46,850 nucleotides of DNA from CAZBQG01 sp964493945 (GCA_964493945.1 CAZBQG010000002.1:1-46850); one strand, 5' to 3'; positions 31,902-41,625 are shown, numbered from the stretch's first letter. Made by a program: numbers and translations. The notes: generated by a model from the letters alone, not told the origin.

Positions 31902-34597
31902 GAGCCCCCCTCGGGCCCCAGCGCCTTCAGGCGGTAGATCAGCTCCAGGGCATCGCGGGGCGTCAGAGCATCGGCATCCACTTCATCCAGCGCCGCTTCC
32001 ACGGGGCTGGCTTCAGGCGGGGCGGAGCCGCCGCCAGGCCGGGTGGTGGCGAACAAAGGCAGATCATCGGCCAGGCGGGCGACGGCGCCTGCCTGATCGC
32101 TTTCTTCCAGGGCACCCAGCACCTCTTCGGCGCGCCCAATCACGCCTTCGGGCAACCCGGCCAGCCTTCCCACATGGATGCCGTATGAGCGGTCCGCCGA
32201 ACCGGCGGCCACCTCATGGAGAAAGACCACATCGCCCTGCCATTCCTTGACCCGCATGGTGTGGCACGAAAGTCCCTGGAAGCGCGACGCCAGCGACGTC
32301 AATTCATGGTAATGGGTAGCGAACAGTGCCCGGCATTGATTAGCTTCATGGAGATGTTCGACCACCGCCCAGGCGATGGAGAGCCCGTCGAAGGTGGCCG
32401 TGCCGCGACCGATTTCATCCAAAATCACAAAAGAATGCTTGCTGGCCTGGGCCAGGATGGCCGCCGTTTCCACCATTTCCACCATAAAGGTGGACCGCCC
32501 CCGGGCCAGATCATCCGCCGCCCCCACCCTGGAAAACAAACGGTCGATCACCCCCAGGCGGAAGGAGGTGGCGGGCACGAAAGAACCCATCTGGGCCAAA
32601 ATGGCCAGGAGGGCATTTTGGCGCAAAAAAGTGCTTTTCCCGGCCATGTTGGGACCGGTCAGCAGCCACAGGCGGCTGGCTTCGGTCAGCCCGCAATCAT
32701 TGGCCTGGAACCCCTCGCCGCCCATGGTCTGGGATATCTCGACCACCGGATGGCGCCCACCCGTAACTTCGAAATCCCGGCTTTGATCCAGAACCGGGCG
32801 GCAATAGCGCCTTTCCGCCGCCAGATCGGCCAGACTGGCCGCCACATCGAGGCGGGCCTGGGCGGCGGCGGCCTGGGCGATGGATGGGGCATTTTCGCTG
32901 ATCCGCGCATTGAGGGCCTCGAACAATTCCAGCTCCAGGGCCAGGGCCTTGTCCCCGGCCGATGCGATGCGGCCTTCCAGCTCGCCCAGCTCCACCGTCG
33001 TATAGCGGACCGCATTGGCCATGGTCTGGCGGTGAATGAATTCGCTTTCGGGGCCCGTCGGCATATTGTCGGCGGCCTTGGCCGAAACCTCGATGAAATA
33101 GCCCAGCACATTATTGTGTTTGATCTTCAGATTGGCGATGCCGGTCTCCTGGGCATGGCGCTGCTGGAGGGCGGCGACCAGGCGGCGGCTTTCGTCGCGC
33201 AGTGTTTTCAGCTCGTCCAGGCGGCGGTCGAAACCGGGCGCGATGAAGCCGCCATCCTTGGCATGGACCGGTAAATCGGCAAACAAGGCGCTTTCCAGAT
33301 GATCCACCAAATCGGCATGAAAGCCCAAATCCTCCAGGCACTGAACCAGCCCCGGCGGCGGCGCTTCACCTTTCAGGCATTCGCGCAAGCGGGAACAGAG
33401 CGCCAGACCGTCGCGGATGCCGGCGATGTCACGCGGCCCGCCCCGGCCCAATGCCAGGCGCGACAGGGCGCGTTCCATATCGGGCGAGCCCCGGAGCCCT
33501 TCCCGGCAGGCTTCGCGCAAAGCTGCGTTTTCGAAAAAAAACTGGACCAGATCGAGGCGCTCTTCTATCTCGCCAAGACCGGTCAGGGGTGCCGCCAGAT
33601 GAGCCGACAGCAGACGCGCACCGGTGCCGGTTAAAGTGTGATCGATGACCGATAGCAGGCTGCCCTGACGCTCGCCGGCCAGGGTGGTGGTCAGTTCCAG
33701 ATTGCGCCGAGTCGCCCCGTCGATTTCCATGACGGCACCTTCGGACAGGCGCCGGGGGCGGTTGAGCCGGGGCATCAGCCCCTTTTGGGTGAGTTCCAGA
33801 TAATCCACCAGGGCGCCGCCCGCCGACAATTCGGCCCGGGAAAAGGCGCCGAAAGCTTCCAGGGTCTTGACCCCGTATATCTCACCCAGGCGCTTGGTCC
33901 CATTGGCGCTGTCAAAGCGGCTGGGCGGCAAAATTGTAAAGCTGTCCATCCAGGGCTGGAAGCCGTCCGCCAGATCCTCGCGCCCGTATAATTTTTCAGA
34001 TATGACGATTTCACCGGGCTCCAGCCGGGCCAGGGCTGCCGCCAGATTGCCGGGAGCCACCGCCTGGAAGGAAAAATCACCGGTGGACATATCCAGCCAG
34101 GCCAGACCGAACGCGCCTTGCGCATGGGCCAGGGCGGCAATGAAATTATTGCGCCGGGCATCCAGCAAGGATTCCTCGGTCAGGGTGCCGGCGGTAATGG
34201 TGCGTACCACTTGGCGCTGGACGACGGATTTGGTGCCCCGCTTGCGGGCCTGGGCCGGATCTTCCGTCTGCTCACAGACCGCCACCTTGAAGCCGGCGCG
34301 GATCAGGCGGGCCAGATAGGTCTCGTGGCTATGGACGGGAACACCGCACATGGGGATGTCTTCACCCAGATGCTTGCCCCGCTTGGTCAGGGTGATATCC
34401 AGGGCCTGGGCGGCCTGGCGGGCGTCATCAAAAAACAATTCATAGAAATCGCCCATGCGGTAAAACAACAAACTGTCTGGATGATCACCTTTGATCGCCA
34501 GATACTGGACCATCATTGGTGTCACACCCTGGGGGGTATCATCGGTTTGTTTAAGGGCGGCGTGTTGGGACAATTTATTCAAGGCCCAGGCGATCAT
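31898..34597 (-). CDS. mutS: DNA mismatch repair protein MutS
   Basis: Recognises mismatches and starts methyl-directed repair. 899 aa. Mismatch-reading Phe-x-Glu in MGDFYELFFDD near residue 50, connector, core and clamp domains, then the ATPase with Walker A TGPNMAGKST (about 647) and Walker B FVILDEIGRGT. The N-terminus before TPMMVQYL is about 15 residues longer than in E. coli; no strong Shine-Dalgarno precedes ATG 34597. Intact, so a mutator state is not implied by this gene. Confidence 0.97.
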   Translation of the reverse strand: MIAWALNKLSQHAALKQTDDTPQGVTPMMVQYLAIKGDHPDSLLFYRMGDFYELFFDDARQAAQALDITLTKRGKHLGEDIPMCGVPVHSHETYLARLIRAGFKVAVCEQTEDPAQARKRGTKSVVQRQVVRTITAGTLTEESLLDARRNNFIAALAHAQGAFGLAWLDMSTGDFSFQAVAPGNLAAALARLEPGEIVISEKLYGREDLADGFQPWMDSFTILPPSRFDSANGTKRLGEIYGVKTLEAFGAFSRAELSAGGALVDYLELTQKGLMPRLNRPRRLSEGAVMEIDGATRRNLELTTTLAGERQGSLLSVIDHTLTGTGARLLSAHLAAPLTGLGEIEERLDLVQFFFENAALREACREGLRGSPDMERALSRLALGRGGPRDIAGIRDGLALCSRLRECLKGEAPPPGLVQCLEDLGFHADLVDHLESALFADLPVHAKDGGFIAPGFDRRLDELKTLRDESRRLVAALQQRHAQETGIANLKIKHNNVLGYFIEVSAKAADNMPTGPESEFIHRQTMANAVRYTTVELGELEGRIASAGDKALALELELFEALNARISENAPSIAQAAAAQARLDVAASLADLAAERRYCRPVLDQSRDFEVTGGRHPVVEISQTMGGEGFQANDCGLTEASRLWLLTGPNMAGKSTFLRQNALLAILAQMGSFVPATSFRLGVIDRLFSRVGAADDLARGRSTFMVEMVETAAILAQASKHSFVILDEIGRGTATFDGLSIAWAVVEHLHEANQCRALFATHYHELTSLASRFQGLSCHTMRVKEWQGDVVFLHEVAAGSADRSYGIHVGRLAGLPEGVIGRAEEVLGALEESDQAGAVARLADDLPLFATTRPGGGSAPPEASPVEAALDEVDADALTPRDALELIYRLKALGPEGGS

Positions 34598-34712
34598 TTA
34601 TGCAGGTAGCCAAACTTAACACAAGGCCGCCGGGCCCGGCTACGGCGCTATCAGCGGCGCGCTGCCAAAAACCCCGGAGGACAGCGTTCAGCTATGCCTG
34701 GCATTCTGAAAA

Positions 34713-34736
34713 TATAGTTGTTTTCAAACAATTATA
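34713..34736. promoter_or_regulatory. AT-rich 24-bp dyad between mutS and pit
   Basis: TATAGTTGTTT and AAACAATTATA are inverted around a 2-base centre (11 bp with a single G-T mismatch). Size and symmetry suit an operator for a dimeric regulator controlling mutS, pit or both. The regulator is unknown. Confidence 0.4.
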
Positions 34737-34753
34737 GCTAAAAAAATTGGCTC

Positions 34754-34858
34754 TTGACGGGAAGGTTTCAGAGGTCTATTTGAGCCGCGTAATGGCCATG
34801 AAATCGAGCTTGCCATGGAATTGACGGCGGATAGTTTAACCGCCGTCGCCGGGTTTTT
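34754..34858 (+). promoter_or_regulatory. Candidate promoter, 10-codon ORF and hairpin upstream of pit
   Basis: -35 TTGACG (34754-34759), 17-bp spacer, -10-like TATTTG (34777-34782). An ATG at 34792 opens a 10-codon frame (MAMKSSLPWN) ending in TGA at 34822-34824, exactly at the foot of a perfect 8-bp hairpin GACGGCGG/CCGCCGTC (34823-34847). GCCGGG and five T (34854-34858) follow. This could be an attenuator or a small RNA with a terminator. The rest of the 391-base interval 34598-34988 shows no gene; 34860-34980 is pyrimidine-rich. Confidence 0.35.
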
Positions 34859-34988
34859 GCCGGGGGCCATTTATCCTTTCCATTCATTATTTCATTTATA
34901 TCCCAATTCCCCTTTTTTCCCAATTGCCTGGGCGGGTCCGTCCTGCGCTTGAAACCTGTTCACAAGATAAAGAGTTAATAAAAAAGAC

Positions 34989-36473
34989 ATGGTTCGAAAA
35001 AGTACCATAGACAAAGACCTGAAACGCTTCGTCCAGTTGGAAAAAGCGACGGCCAAGATCGGCCGGCGCAATGCCAATCTGGGCTTCGGGCTTATCTTCC
35101 TGCTAGCTGTCTGGGGCTTCGCGGCCTTCCAGTCCGTCGGCATGGAAAACAGTGCAATTCTCATAGCGGCGGCCATCATCGGCGGCTATATGGCCTTGAA
35201 TATAGGGGCCAACGACGTGGCCAACAATGTGGGCCCGGCCGTCGGCTCCAAGGCTATGAGCCTGTTCGCCGCATTGATCATCGCCGCCGTTTTCGAAGCG
35301 GCGGGGGCGCTCATCGCCGGCGGCGACGTGGTGCGCACCATTTCCAAAAGCATCATCGATACCAGTTCCGTATCCGATCAGCGAATATTCATCTGGGCCA
35401 TGATGTCGGCCCTGTTGGCCGCCGCCGTCTGGGTCAATCTGGCCACCTATATGGGGGCGCCGGTCTCCACCACCCATGCCGTGGTCGGCGGCGTCGTTGG
35501 AGCGGGTATCGCCGCCGCCGGAATAAGTGCCGTCAATTGGATGGTGATGGCCAAGATTGCCGCCAGTTGGTTCATATCGCCGGTCCTGGGCGGGATAATC
35601 GCGGCGGGTTTTCTGGGCTTCGCCAAATTCGCCATTCTGTACCAGGATGACAAGCTGACGGCCGCCCGGCGCTGGGTACCCGTGCTGGTGTCTATCCTGG
35701 CGGCAGCCTTTTCCATCTATCTGGTGATGAAAGGCCTGAAGCGGGTTTGGAAGCCCGATCTCTGGATCATCCTGGCCATTGGGGGTGCCGCCTTCATCAT
35801 CGCCTACGCCCTGGTCAAGCCGGCCATCGCCAAGGCCTCCCAGGGTATGGCCAATAAGCGGAAATCGGTCAGCGGTCTGTTCACCATTCCCTTGATCTGC
35901 GCGGCTGCCCTTCTATCATTTGCCCACGGCGCCAATGACGTGGCCAATGCGGTGGGGCCCCTGGCCGCCATCGTCAGCGCGGTCACCCATGGCACGGTGG
36001 CGGCCAAGGTGACCCTGCCGCTATGGGTATTGGCCGTGGGGGCGGCGGGGATTGCAGCCGGGTTGGTTCTCTTCGGGCCCAAGATCATCGAGATCGTCGG
36101 CGAGAAAATCACCAAGCTCAACCGGGTGCGGGCCTTTTGCGTGGCCCTATCGGCGGCCATCACGGTGATCATCGCGTCCGGCCTTGGGCTGCCGGTAAGC
36201 TCCACCCATATCGCCATCGGAGGGGTGTTCGGGGTGGGATTCTTAAGGGAATATCTGGTCAATAAAAGAAAGCCGCAAGTCCTGACCCAGGCGGCCGGCG
36301 CCGATCTGGTGAGAGACGAGGCTCCGGGCGAAAAGCGCCTTCGCCGGGAACAAAAACGCCGGCTGGTACGGAGGCGCCATCTCTTTACGATCATCGCCGC
36401 CTGGCTGATCACGGTGCCTGCCGCGGCGATTATTTCGGGCCTTTTGTTTACGGGCCTGATCCGTATCTTTTAG
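34989..36473 (+). CDS. PiT-family inorganic phosphate transporter
   Basis: 494 aa, about ten or more membrane helices. The duplicated PiT signature is seen twice: GANDVANNVGP near residue 73 and GANDVANAVGP near 314. Imports phosphate (usually as a metal-phosphate complex with H+ or Na+). A basic cytoplasmic segment near 450-470 (KRLRREQKRRLVRRRH) precedes the last helix. The Shine-Dalgarno is weak (AAAAAAGAC). Its stop overlaps the convergent macro-domain gene by 4 bases. Confidence 0.93.
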   Translation: MVRKSTIDKDLKRFVQLEKATAKIGRRNANLGFGLIFLLAVWGFAAFQSVGMENSAILIAAAIIGGYMALNIGANDVANNVGPAVGSKAMSLFAALIIAAVFEAAGALIAGGDVVRTISKSIIDTSSVSDQRIFIWAMMSALLAAAVWVNLATYMGAPVSTTHAVVGGVVGAGIAAAGISAVNWMVMAKIAASWFISPVLGGIIAAGFLGFAKFAILYQDDKLTAARRWVPVLVSILAAAFSIYLVMKGLKRVWKPDLWIILAIGGAAFIIAYALVKPAIAKASQGMANKRKSVSGLFTIPLICAAALLSFAHGANDVANAVGPLAAIVSAVTHGTVAAKVTLPLWVLAVGAAGIAAGLVLFGPKIIEIVGEKITKLNRVRAFCVALSAAITVIIASGLGLPVSSTHIAIGGVFGVGFLREYLVNKRKPQVLTQAAGADLVRDEAPGEKRLRREQKRRLVRRRHLFTIIAAWLITVPAAAIISGLLFTGLIRIF

Positions 36474-36975
36474 GTGGCCAGCGCTTGTTGGTGATGGGCC
36501 AGTGATTGGGCCCCGAAGCAACAAAAGATCACCCGCTCGGGGATTTCGCCGCCCTCGATGAACTCCCTGACCGTGGCGCCGGCCAGCCCTGCCGCCCGGC
36601 CGGCGAAAATCCATAGACACCTGTGCTGATCGCCGGGAAGGCGATGCTCGCCAACCCATGCTGCCGGGCGAGTACCAGGGAATTGCGGTAACTTGCCGCC
36701 AAGAGCCCATCTTCCCCCTCCCCGCCGCCCCGCCAAACCGGACCCACCGTATGGATGGCGTGGCGGGCGGGCAGATCATGGCCCGCGGTGATGCGTGCCT
36801 CGCCGGTCGGACAGCCTCCCAACGCGCGGCATTCGGCCAACAGGCCCGGCCCGGCGGCACTGTGGATGGCGCCGTCCACGCCGCCGCCGCCCAAGAGGCT
36901 TTCATTGGCCACATTGACGATGGTGTCAACTTCCAAAAGAGTGATATCACCCTCATGGATTTCCAGTCGCGCCAT
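36470..36975 (-). pseudogene. Macro-domain (ADP-ribose binding) protein, frameshifted
   Basis: N-terminal part from ATG 36975 (MARLEIHEGDIT) carries the MacroD signature NVANESLLGGGGVDGAIH and reads to AISTGVYGF. The remainder (AGRAAGLAGATVREFIEGG to the TAA at 36470) is in another frame. The join is at a TTTT run near 36605; one extra T gives 169 codons, a normal macro-domain length. Such proteins remove ADP-ribose or O-acetyl-ADP-ribose. It overlaps the ald stop by one base (TGATG). Either a real frameshift or a homopolymer miscount. Confidence 0.8.
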
Positions 36976-38092
36976 CAGGTAAGCGCCTCTCCGGGCGGCT
37001 GGTAATCGAAACCCAGATCCTGGGCCACTGCCTGATGGGTGACCCGTCCCTGATGGATGTTCAGCCCACACAGCAAATGGGGATCATAACCCAGCGCTCC
37101 ACTTAAACCCTTTTGGGCCAAGGCCTGAACGAAAGGCAGGGTGGCGTTATTCAGGGCGCGGGCCGAAGTGCGGGCCACGGCGCCCGGCATATTGGTCACG
37201 CAATAATGCACCACCCCCTCTTCCACATAGGTGGGATTGTCGTGGCTGGTGGAGCGGCTGGTTTCGAAACAGCCGCCCTGATCGATGGCCACATCGACCA
37301 TCACCGATCCCTTCTGCATGCCGCCCAGCATGTCACGGCTAACCAGTTTGGGCGCGGCCCCGCCGGGCACCAGCACGGCGCCGATCACCAAATCCGCGCC
37401 CGCAACAAAATTTTCCACCGCATCCACTGTGGAGAAAATAGTGTTCAGAGTGGACCCGAACTGCATGTCCAATTCGTTGAGCCGATGCAACGATTTATCC
37501 AAAACCGTGACCGAAGTCTCCAACCCCATGGCCATGCGGGCCGCGTTAGTGCCCACCACGCCGCCGCCCAGGATGACCACCTTGGCCACCGGCACACCGG
37601 GAACGCCGCCCAACAAAATGCCGGCGGCGCCTTGTTCCTTTTCCAGGCAATGGGCGCCCACCTGAACCGACATGCGCCCGGCCACCTCGCTCATGGGCGC
37701 CAAAATGGGCAGGCCACCATGATCATCGGTCACTGTCTCATAGGCGATGGCCGTGGCCCCCGATGCCATAAGCCCGGCAGTCTGTTCCCTGTCGGCCGCC
37801 AGATGGGAGATCAAGTGAAAAGAATCTGGTCCGGGCCCAGCATCTTGATCTCAGTTGGCTGGGGCTCCTTGACCTTGACCACCAGCTGGGCCTGATCGAA
37901 CACTTCGCCCGCGTTTTCGCCGATCCTGACACCCACCGCCTCATAGGCCCCGTCTTCAAACCCGATGCCCGCCCCGGCGCCCCGCTCGACGATCACCCCG
38001 GCGCCGTGATGGACCAGCTCGCGCACGCTGGCCGGTATGAGGCCGACCCGGTATTCGTGGCTCTTGATTTCCTTGGGAACTCCGACCAGCAT
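36975..38092 (-). pseudogene. ald: Alanine dehydrogenase, split by a frameshift
   Basis: NAD-dependent interconversion of L-alanine and pyruvate. N-terminal piece 38092-37811 (MLVGVPKEIKSHEYRVGL to GPDQILFT) ends in TGA. The C-terminal piece (ISHLAADREQTAGLMASG onwards, NAD loop GGGVVGTNAARMA) is in another frame. The family reads FT-two residues-HLA at the junction; here 8 bases (37806-37813) replace the expected 6. Removing two bases gives 371 aa, the usual Ald length. AAGGAG six bases before the ATG and a TATAAT at 38124-38119 suggest expression signals are intact. A TTG overlapping the stop (TTGA) could restart translation, but two half-proteins would have to assemble. Confidence 0.85.
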
Positions 38093-38131
38093 GGCGATCT
38101 CCTTTTTTTTCCTCAAGGATTATACCCCGCC

Positions 38132-39151
38132 ATGGCCAAAGCGCACGAACCTCCTCAATCCGTGCTGGTTTATGTGGGTCTGGACCGTATCGGCGACGGA
38201 TTGCTGAAATTGCCCTTTGTGCGGGGCCTGCGCCAAGCCTTTCCCCAAGCCAAAATCACATGGCTGGCGGGCAAGGATACCAGCGTCTATGGCGGGGTCA
38301 TGGCGCCCCTGGTGGCGGGGCTGCTGGACGAGGTGATCGGAAAGGCCGGAATCGGCCTCCATCCAAAGGAATTGCTGCGCCGGCCCCTGGGCGGCAGGCG
38401 GTTTGATCTGATCATCGATACCCAACGGGTGGCCCTGGCCAGCCTGGTTTTGTTCCGTATCCGCCATGAAAAATTCATCTCACCCTTCGGGCGTTTTTTT
38501 CTTTCATCCACCAAGCCGCCCGCCGGTTACCGGTTTCCGAGGCCCATGCAGCGCCAGATGCTGGATCTTCTGGAAATGGCCAGCGGCCAGGAGTTTCCCA
38601 CGCCCGATGGGCTTGAGATCAACCTGGACGAAGAATTGGAACGGACCGCCCAAAGCCTGCTGCCACCCGGGCCGGTCTATCTGGGTCTGGCGCCCGGCGC
38701 CGGGGGAAAGCCCAAATGCTGGCCCCTGGAGAATTTTATTTCTCTGGCCAACCAACAAGCTGCGGCGGGACGCATTCCAGTCTTTTTCCTGGGGCCCCAG
38801 GAGGAAGACTGGCATTCGGAACTGGCCCGGGCCGTGCCCCAGGCGCTGTTTCCCTTGCAGACAGACGATGTGGGCCGGCGCCATGATTTCGCACCCAGCC
38901 TGACCATTGCCCTTGCCAAATACCTTGCCGTGGCCGTTTCCAACGATTCAGGTGCCGGGCATATGCTGGCCATCGGCGGGGTGCCCCTGGTTTCCCTGTT
39001 TGGCCGGACGGTACCTGAAAAATTCGTGCCCATGGCGCGCCGGCTGGAAATCATCCGCGCCCAGGATCATGGCGGGCGGGAGATGCATTTCATCCCCCTG
39101 GCACCGGTCAGCGAAGCGGTTGAGATGCTTCTGGCCGAACCCGGTTCATGA
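38132..39151 (+). CDS. Glycosyltransferase family 9 (heptosyltransferase-like) protein 1
   Basis: 339 aa. GT9/ADP-heptose-type N-terminus VLVYVGLDRIGDGLLKLPFVRGLRQAFPQ, and the C-terminal donor-site motif SNDSGAGHMLAIGGVPLVSLFG. Lacks the cysteine cluster seen in the other two GT9 proteins here. Donor and acceptor sugars are unknown; lipopolysaccharide core or another surface glycan is likely. ATG 38132 has AAGGA 12 bases upstream and lies divergent from ald. The last 44 bases overlap the convergent AmpG-type gene. Confidence 0.85.
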   Translation: MAKAHEPPQSVLVYVGLDRIGDGLLKLPFVRGLRQAFPQAKITWLAGKDTSVYGGVMAPLVAGLLDEVIGKAGIGLHPKELLRRPLGGRRFDLIIDTQRVALASLVLFRIRHEKFISPFGRFFLSSTKPPAGYRFPRPMQRQMLDLLEMASGQEFPTPDGLEINLDEELERTAQSLLPPGPVYLGLAPGAGGKPKCWPLENFISLANQQAAAGRIPVFFLGPQEEDWHSELARAVPQALFPLQTDDVGRRHDFAPSLTIALAKYLAVAVSNDSGAGHMLAIGGVPLVSLFGRTVPEKFVPMARRLEIIRAQDHGGREMHFIPLAPVSEAVEMLLAEPGS

Positions 39152-40394
39152 GCCACCAAAGAAGTAGAAGACCCGGCAGGGCCACCACCGTGCTGATCAG
39201 GAAAAAAGTTACCCAATCAACATGATCCGCCAGCCAGCCGCTTGAAGAAGATAAAACAGTGCGCCCGACGGCCATGAGCGAGCTTAGCAACGCATATTGG
39301 GTGGCCGTATATTGGCGCGAACAGAGGCTTGACAGATAGGCCACGAAGGCCGCCGATCCCATGCCGCCGGATAGATTTTCGATACCGATGGTGGCGGCCA
39401 GCATACCCAGATCGTGGCCCACCACGGCTTGGAGGGCAAACATCAGATTGGAGGCCATTTGCAAGATACCGGCCAGCAGCAAACTTAACATGATACCGTA
39501 ACAATAAACCATCAGCCCGCCCGCGAAGACACCGGCCAGGGTCGCCAACATACCGAAGATTTTTGAAATATTGGCGATTTCGGCTTTGCTGAACTGCATT
39601 TCAATATAGAAGGGATTGGCCATGGCGCCGGCGAAGGCATCGCCGAATTTATATAAAAGGATGAAGGCCAGTATCCATAACCAATCGGGGCGGGACATGA
39701 AATCAGCGAAGGGGTCCACCAGGGCAGATTTCAATGTGCCCTTAAGGGTGAGGCGATGCCCTTCTTCCGGAGGGGTCTCCCGGGGCGGCTCAGGCCCCCA
39801 TAAAATGGCCACCATGCCGATGCATACGAGAAAACCTTCAATCCCATAAACCCAAGCCCAATCAATGCGTTCGGCCAGATGCAGCGCACCCGCGCCGGCC
39901 GCCAGAAGGCCGAACCGGTAGCCCACCTGGGTCATGGCCGAACCGGCCCCTTGTTCGTGATCCTCCAGGCTTTCGATACGGTAGGCATCGATCACGATAT
40001 CCTGGCTGGCAGATAGAAACGCAACCGTAACGGCTGCCGGCACCATGAGGGAAAGTTGCTGGGTAGGATCCAGACTGCCGAGCCACAGAACGGCGCCCAT
40101 CAGGCAAAGCTGAATAACCAGAGTCCAGCTCCGCCGCCGCCCCAAAAGCCGGGTCAGATAGGGGATGGGCATATGATCGATCACCGGCGCCCAGAGGAAT
40201 TTCAAATTGTAAGGAAGCCCCACCAGAACAAAAAGCCCGATGGCCGTGTTTGAAATCCCTTGTTCCTTCATCCAGATGGCCAAGGTGGCCCCGGTCAGCA
40301 ACAGGGGAAGCCCGCTGGAAAACCCCAAAAGCCCGATGACCAGCATGCGCTTGTCGGCATAGACGGCAAGCGCGCTCCGCCAATCACGCCACAT
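39108..40394 (-). CDS. AmpG-type MFS muropeptide permease
   Basis: 428 aa, about 12 membrane helices of the major facilitator superfamily. AmpG features: GFSSGLPLLLTGATLAIWMKE in the first helix region, SQDIVIDAYRIE, and KFGDAFAGAMANPFYIE. Imports GlcNAc-anhydroMurNAc peptides for peptidoglycan recycling. ATG 40394 overlaps the preceding GT9 gene by 11 bases, so the two are probably co-translated. The frame is open further upstream but that part lies in the GT9 gene. Confidence 0.88.
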   Translation of the reverse strand: MWRDWRSALAVYADKRMLVIGLLGFSSGLPLLLTGATLAIWMKEQGISNTAIGLFVLVGLPYNLKFLWAPVIDHMPIPYLTRLLGRRRSWTLVIQLCLMGAVLWLGSLDPTQQLSLMVPAAVTVAFLSASQDIVIDAYRIESLEDHEQGAGSAMTQVGYRFGLLAAGAGALHLAERIDWAWVYGIEGFLVCIGMVAILWGPEPPRETPPEEGHRLTLKGTLKSALVDPFADFMSRPDWLWILAFILLYKFGDAFAGAMANPFYIEMQFSKAEIANISKIFGMLATLAGVFAGGLMVYCYGIMLSLLLAGILQMASNLMFALQAVVGHDLGMLAATIGIENLSGGMGSAAFVAYLSSLCSRQYTATQYALLSSLMAVGRTVLSSSSGWLADHVDWVTFFLISTVVALPGLLLLWWLMNRVRPEASQPLR

Positions 40395-41520
40395 CACCGG
40401 CCTCCTGCCAAAGGGCCTGGACGGTGGCCACCACTTCATCACTGGAAAGCCCTGCAACGCAAGGATACATGCCATTTTCCGCCTCATGGATGCAATGGCC
40501 CAGACATCCGGCGCAATCCATCTCGCGCATGATAAAATGCCCATTGGACGGACTTATTTCGGGAGCGTAAGGAACAATCTCACCGGCATAGGCGTTGCTC
40601 GCCAGACATAGGGTAGCCGCCCCCAATGCCACGGCCAGATGCATGCCCGCCGTATCCACCGACACCACCAGGCGGGCCGCCCGCAAAATTGGCACCAGCT
40701 CCTTAAAGCCCAGACCGCAAAAACTGACATTTGACCGTTGCAAAAGCGGATCGAATTCGGGATTGTGGGCCATGTCATCTGGCGCACCGGCGATCATGAC
40801 CATGGTTTCCGCCCCCAATGCGTCGATGATCTGCCCGTAAAGGCTTGGTGGGCTTTGTTTTTCCCAGACGGCCGAAAAGGGCATCAGGATCAGCGTGGGG
40901 GCATCGAGACTGGCGGGCGGGGGCAAAAGCTCTGCGGGCAGGCGGACGGTTGGGGGCGGCTGCGCCGTGCCGCCCAGCCAATCGGCGAAGCGGGTCCAGC
41001 GCAAAACCTTGTCCAGACGGTCGGGCCCGCTATGGAAAAGGCGGGAAAAAAGCCTTCGGTTGCGGGCCAGAGCCCCATCATATTTGGGCCAGGAGCGGGC
41101 CTCCATAGCCATGTTTTCCGCCGCAAAACAAGCCCGGAGCAGACTTTCGTCCAACAAAGGGTGGCGCAAATGATCGACGCTGATGACGGCACGGTAGTTT
41201 TCATCGAAAAGTTCCAAAAAAGTCTGGCGCCGATAGGCCCGGGAGCTGCGCAAAAGATCGAAATCAATGGCTTGGATTATTATATCATTGCCAAATAGAA
41301 ACGACATTTTGGCGGCGTCTTTACGGAGCAATAAACTCACCCCCTCGCCATACAGGGCCAGCGCTTTAAAGCGTTGAAAAATAAGCGAAAAAAGAACCGT
41401 ATCCCCAAGCCCACCGGCGCTGATCAACAAAAGCCCGGAAGGCGCGCCGGCACGCCGGCGGCGGGCCAGACGCAGACCCAATAATTTATCCCACAATCCA
41501 AACGGTCCGCCAATCGGCAT
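40384..41520 (-). CDS. Glycosyltransferase family 9 protein 2, with C-terminal Cys cluster
   Basis: 378 aa. N-terminal LLLISAGGLGDTVLFSLIFQRFKAL and the donor motif VSVDTAGMHLAVALGA. Near the C-terminus is C-x2-C-x3-C-x10-C (CAGCLGHC ... YPC), matched in GT9 protein 3. ATG 41520 is preferred to a TTG at 41529. In an operon with the AmpG-type permease and divergent from the carbamoyltransferase locus. Substrate unknown. Confidence 0.82.
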   Translation of the reverse strand: MPIGGPFGLWDKLLGLRLARRRRAGAPSGLLLISAGGLGDTVLFSLIFQRFKALALYGEGVSLLLRKDAAKMSFLFGNDIIIQAIDFDLLRSSRAYRRQTFLELFDENYRAVISVDHLRHPLLDESLLRACFAAENMAMEARSWPKYDGALARNRRLFSRLFHSGPDRLDKVLRWTRFADWLGGTAQPPPTVRLPAELLPPPASLDAPTLILMPFSAVWEKQSPPSLYGQIIDALGAETMVMIAGAPDDMAHNPEFDPLLQRSNVSFCGLGFKELVPILRAARLVVSVDTAGMHLAVALGAATLCLASNAYAGEIVPYAPEISPSNGHFIMREMDCAGCLGHCIHEAENGMYPCVAGLSSDEVVATVQALWQEAGDVA

Positions 41521-41625
41521 GGATTTCAATTCCCGTTCCTTGCAAACAGGGCCTTATAGCACGGAGCCCGGAAGGCGCTTGCATATTGTGATTTTGTGGC
41601 TCTTTTGTTATTGCCTGGATTGCCC

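Noticed and set aside
30348..31937. 529-codon plus-strand ORF antisense to glnD
   Set aside because: Shadow frame of a GC-rich gene; glnD is complete on the other strand with all domains.
32216..33274. 352-codon plus-strand ORF antisense to mutS
   Set aside because: Shadow of mutS; no recognisable domain and composition typical of a reverse-frame artefact.
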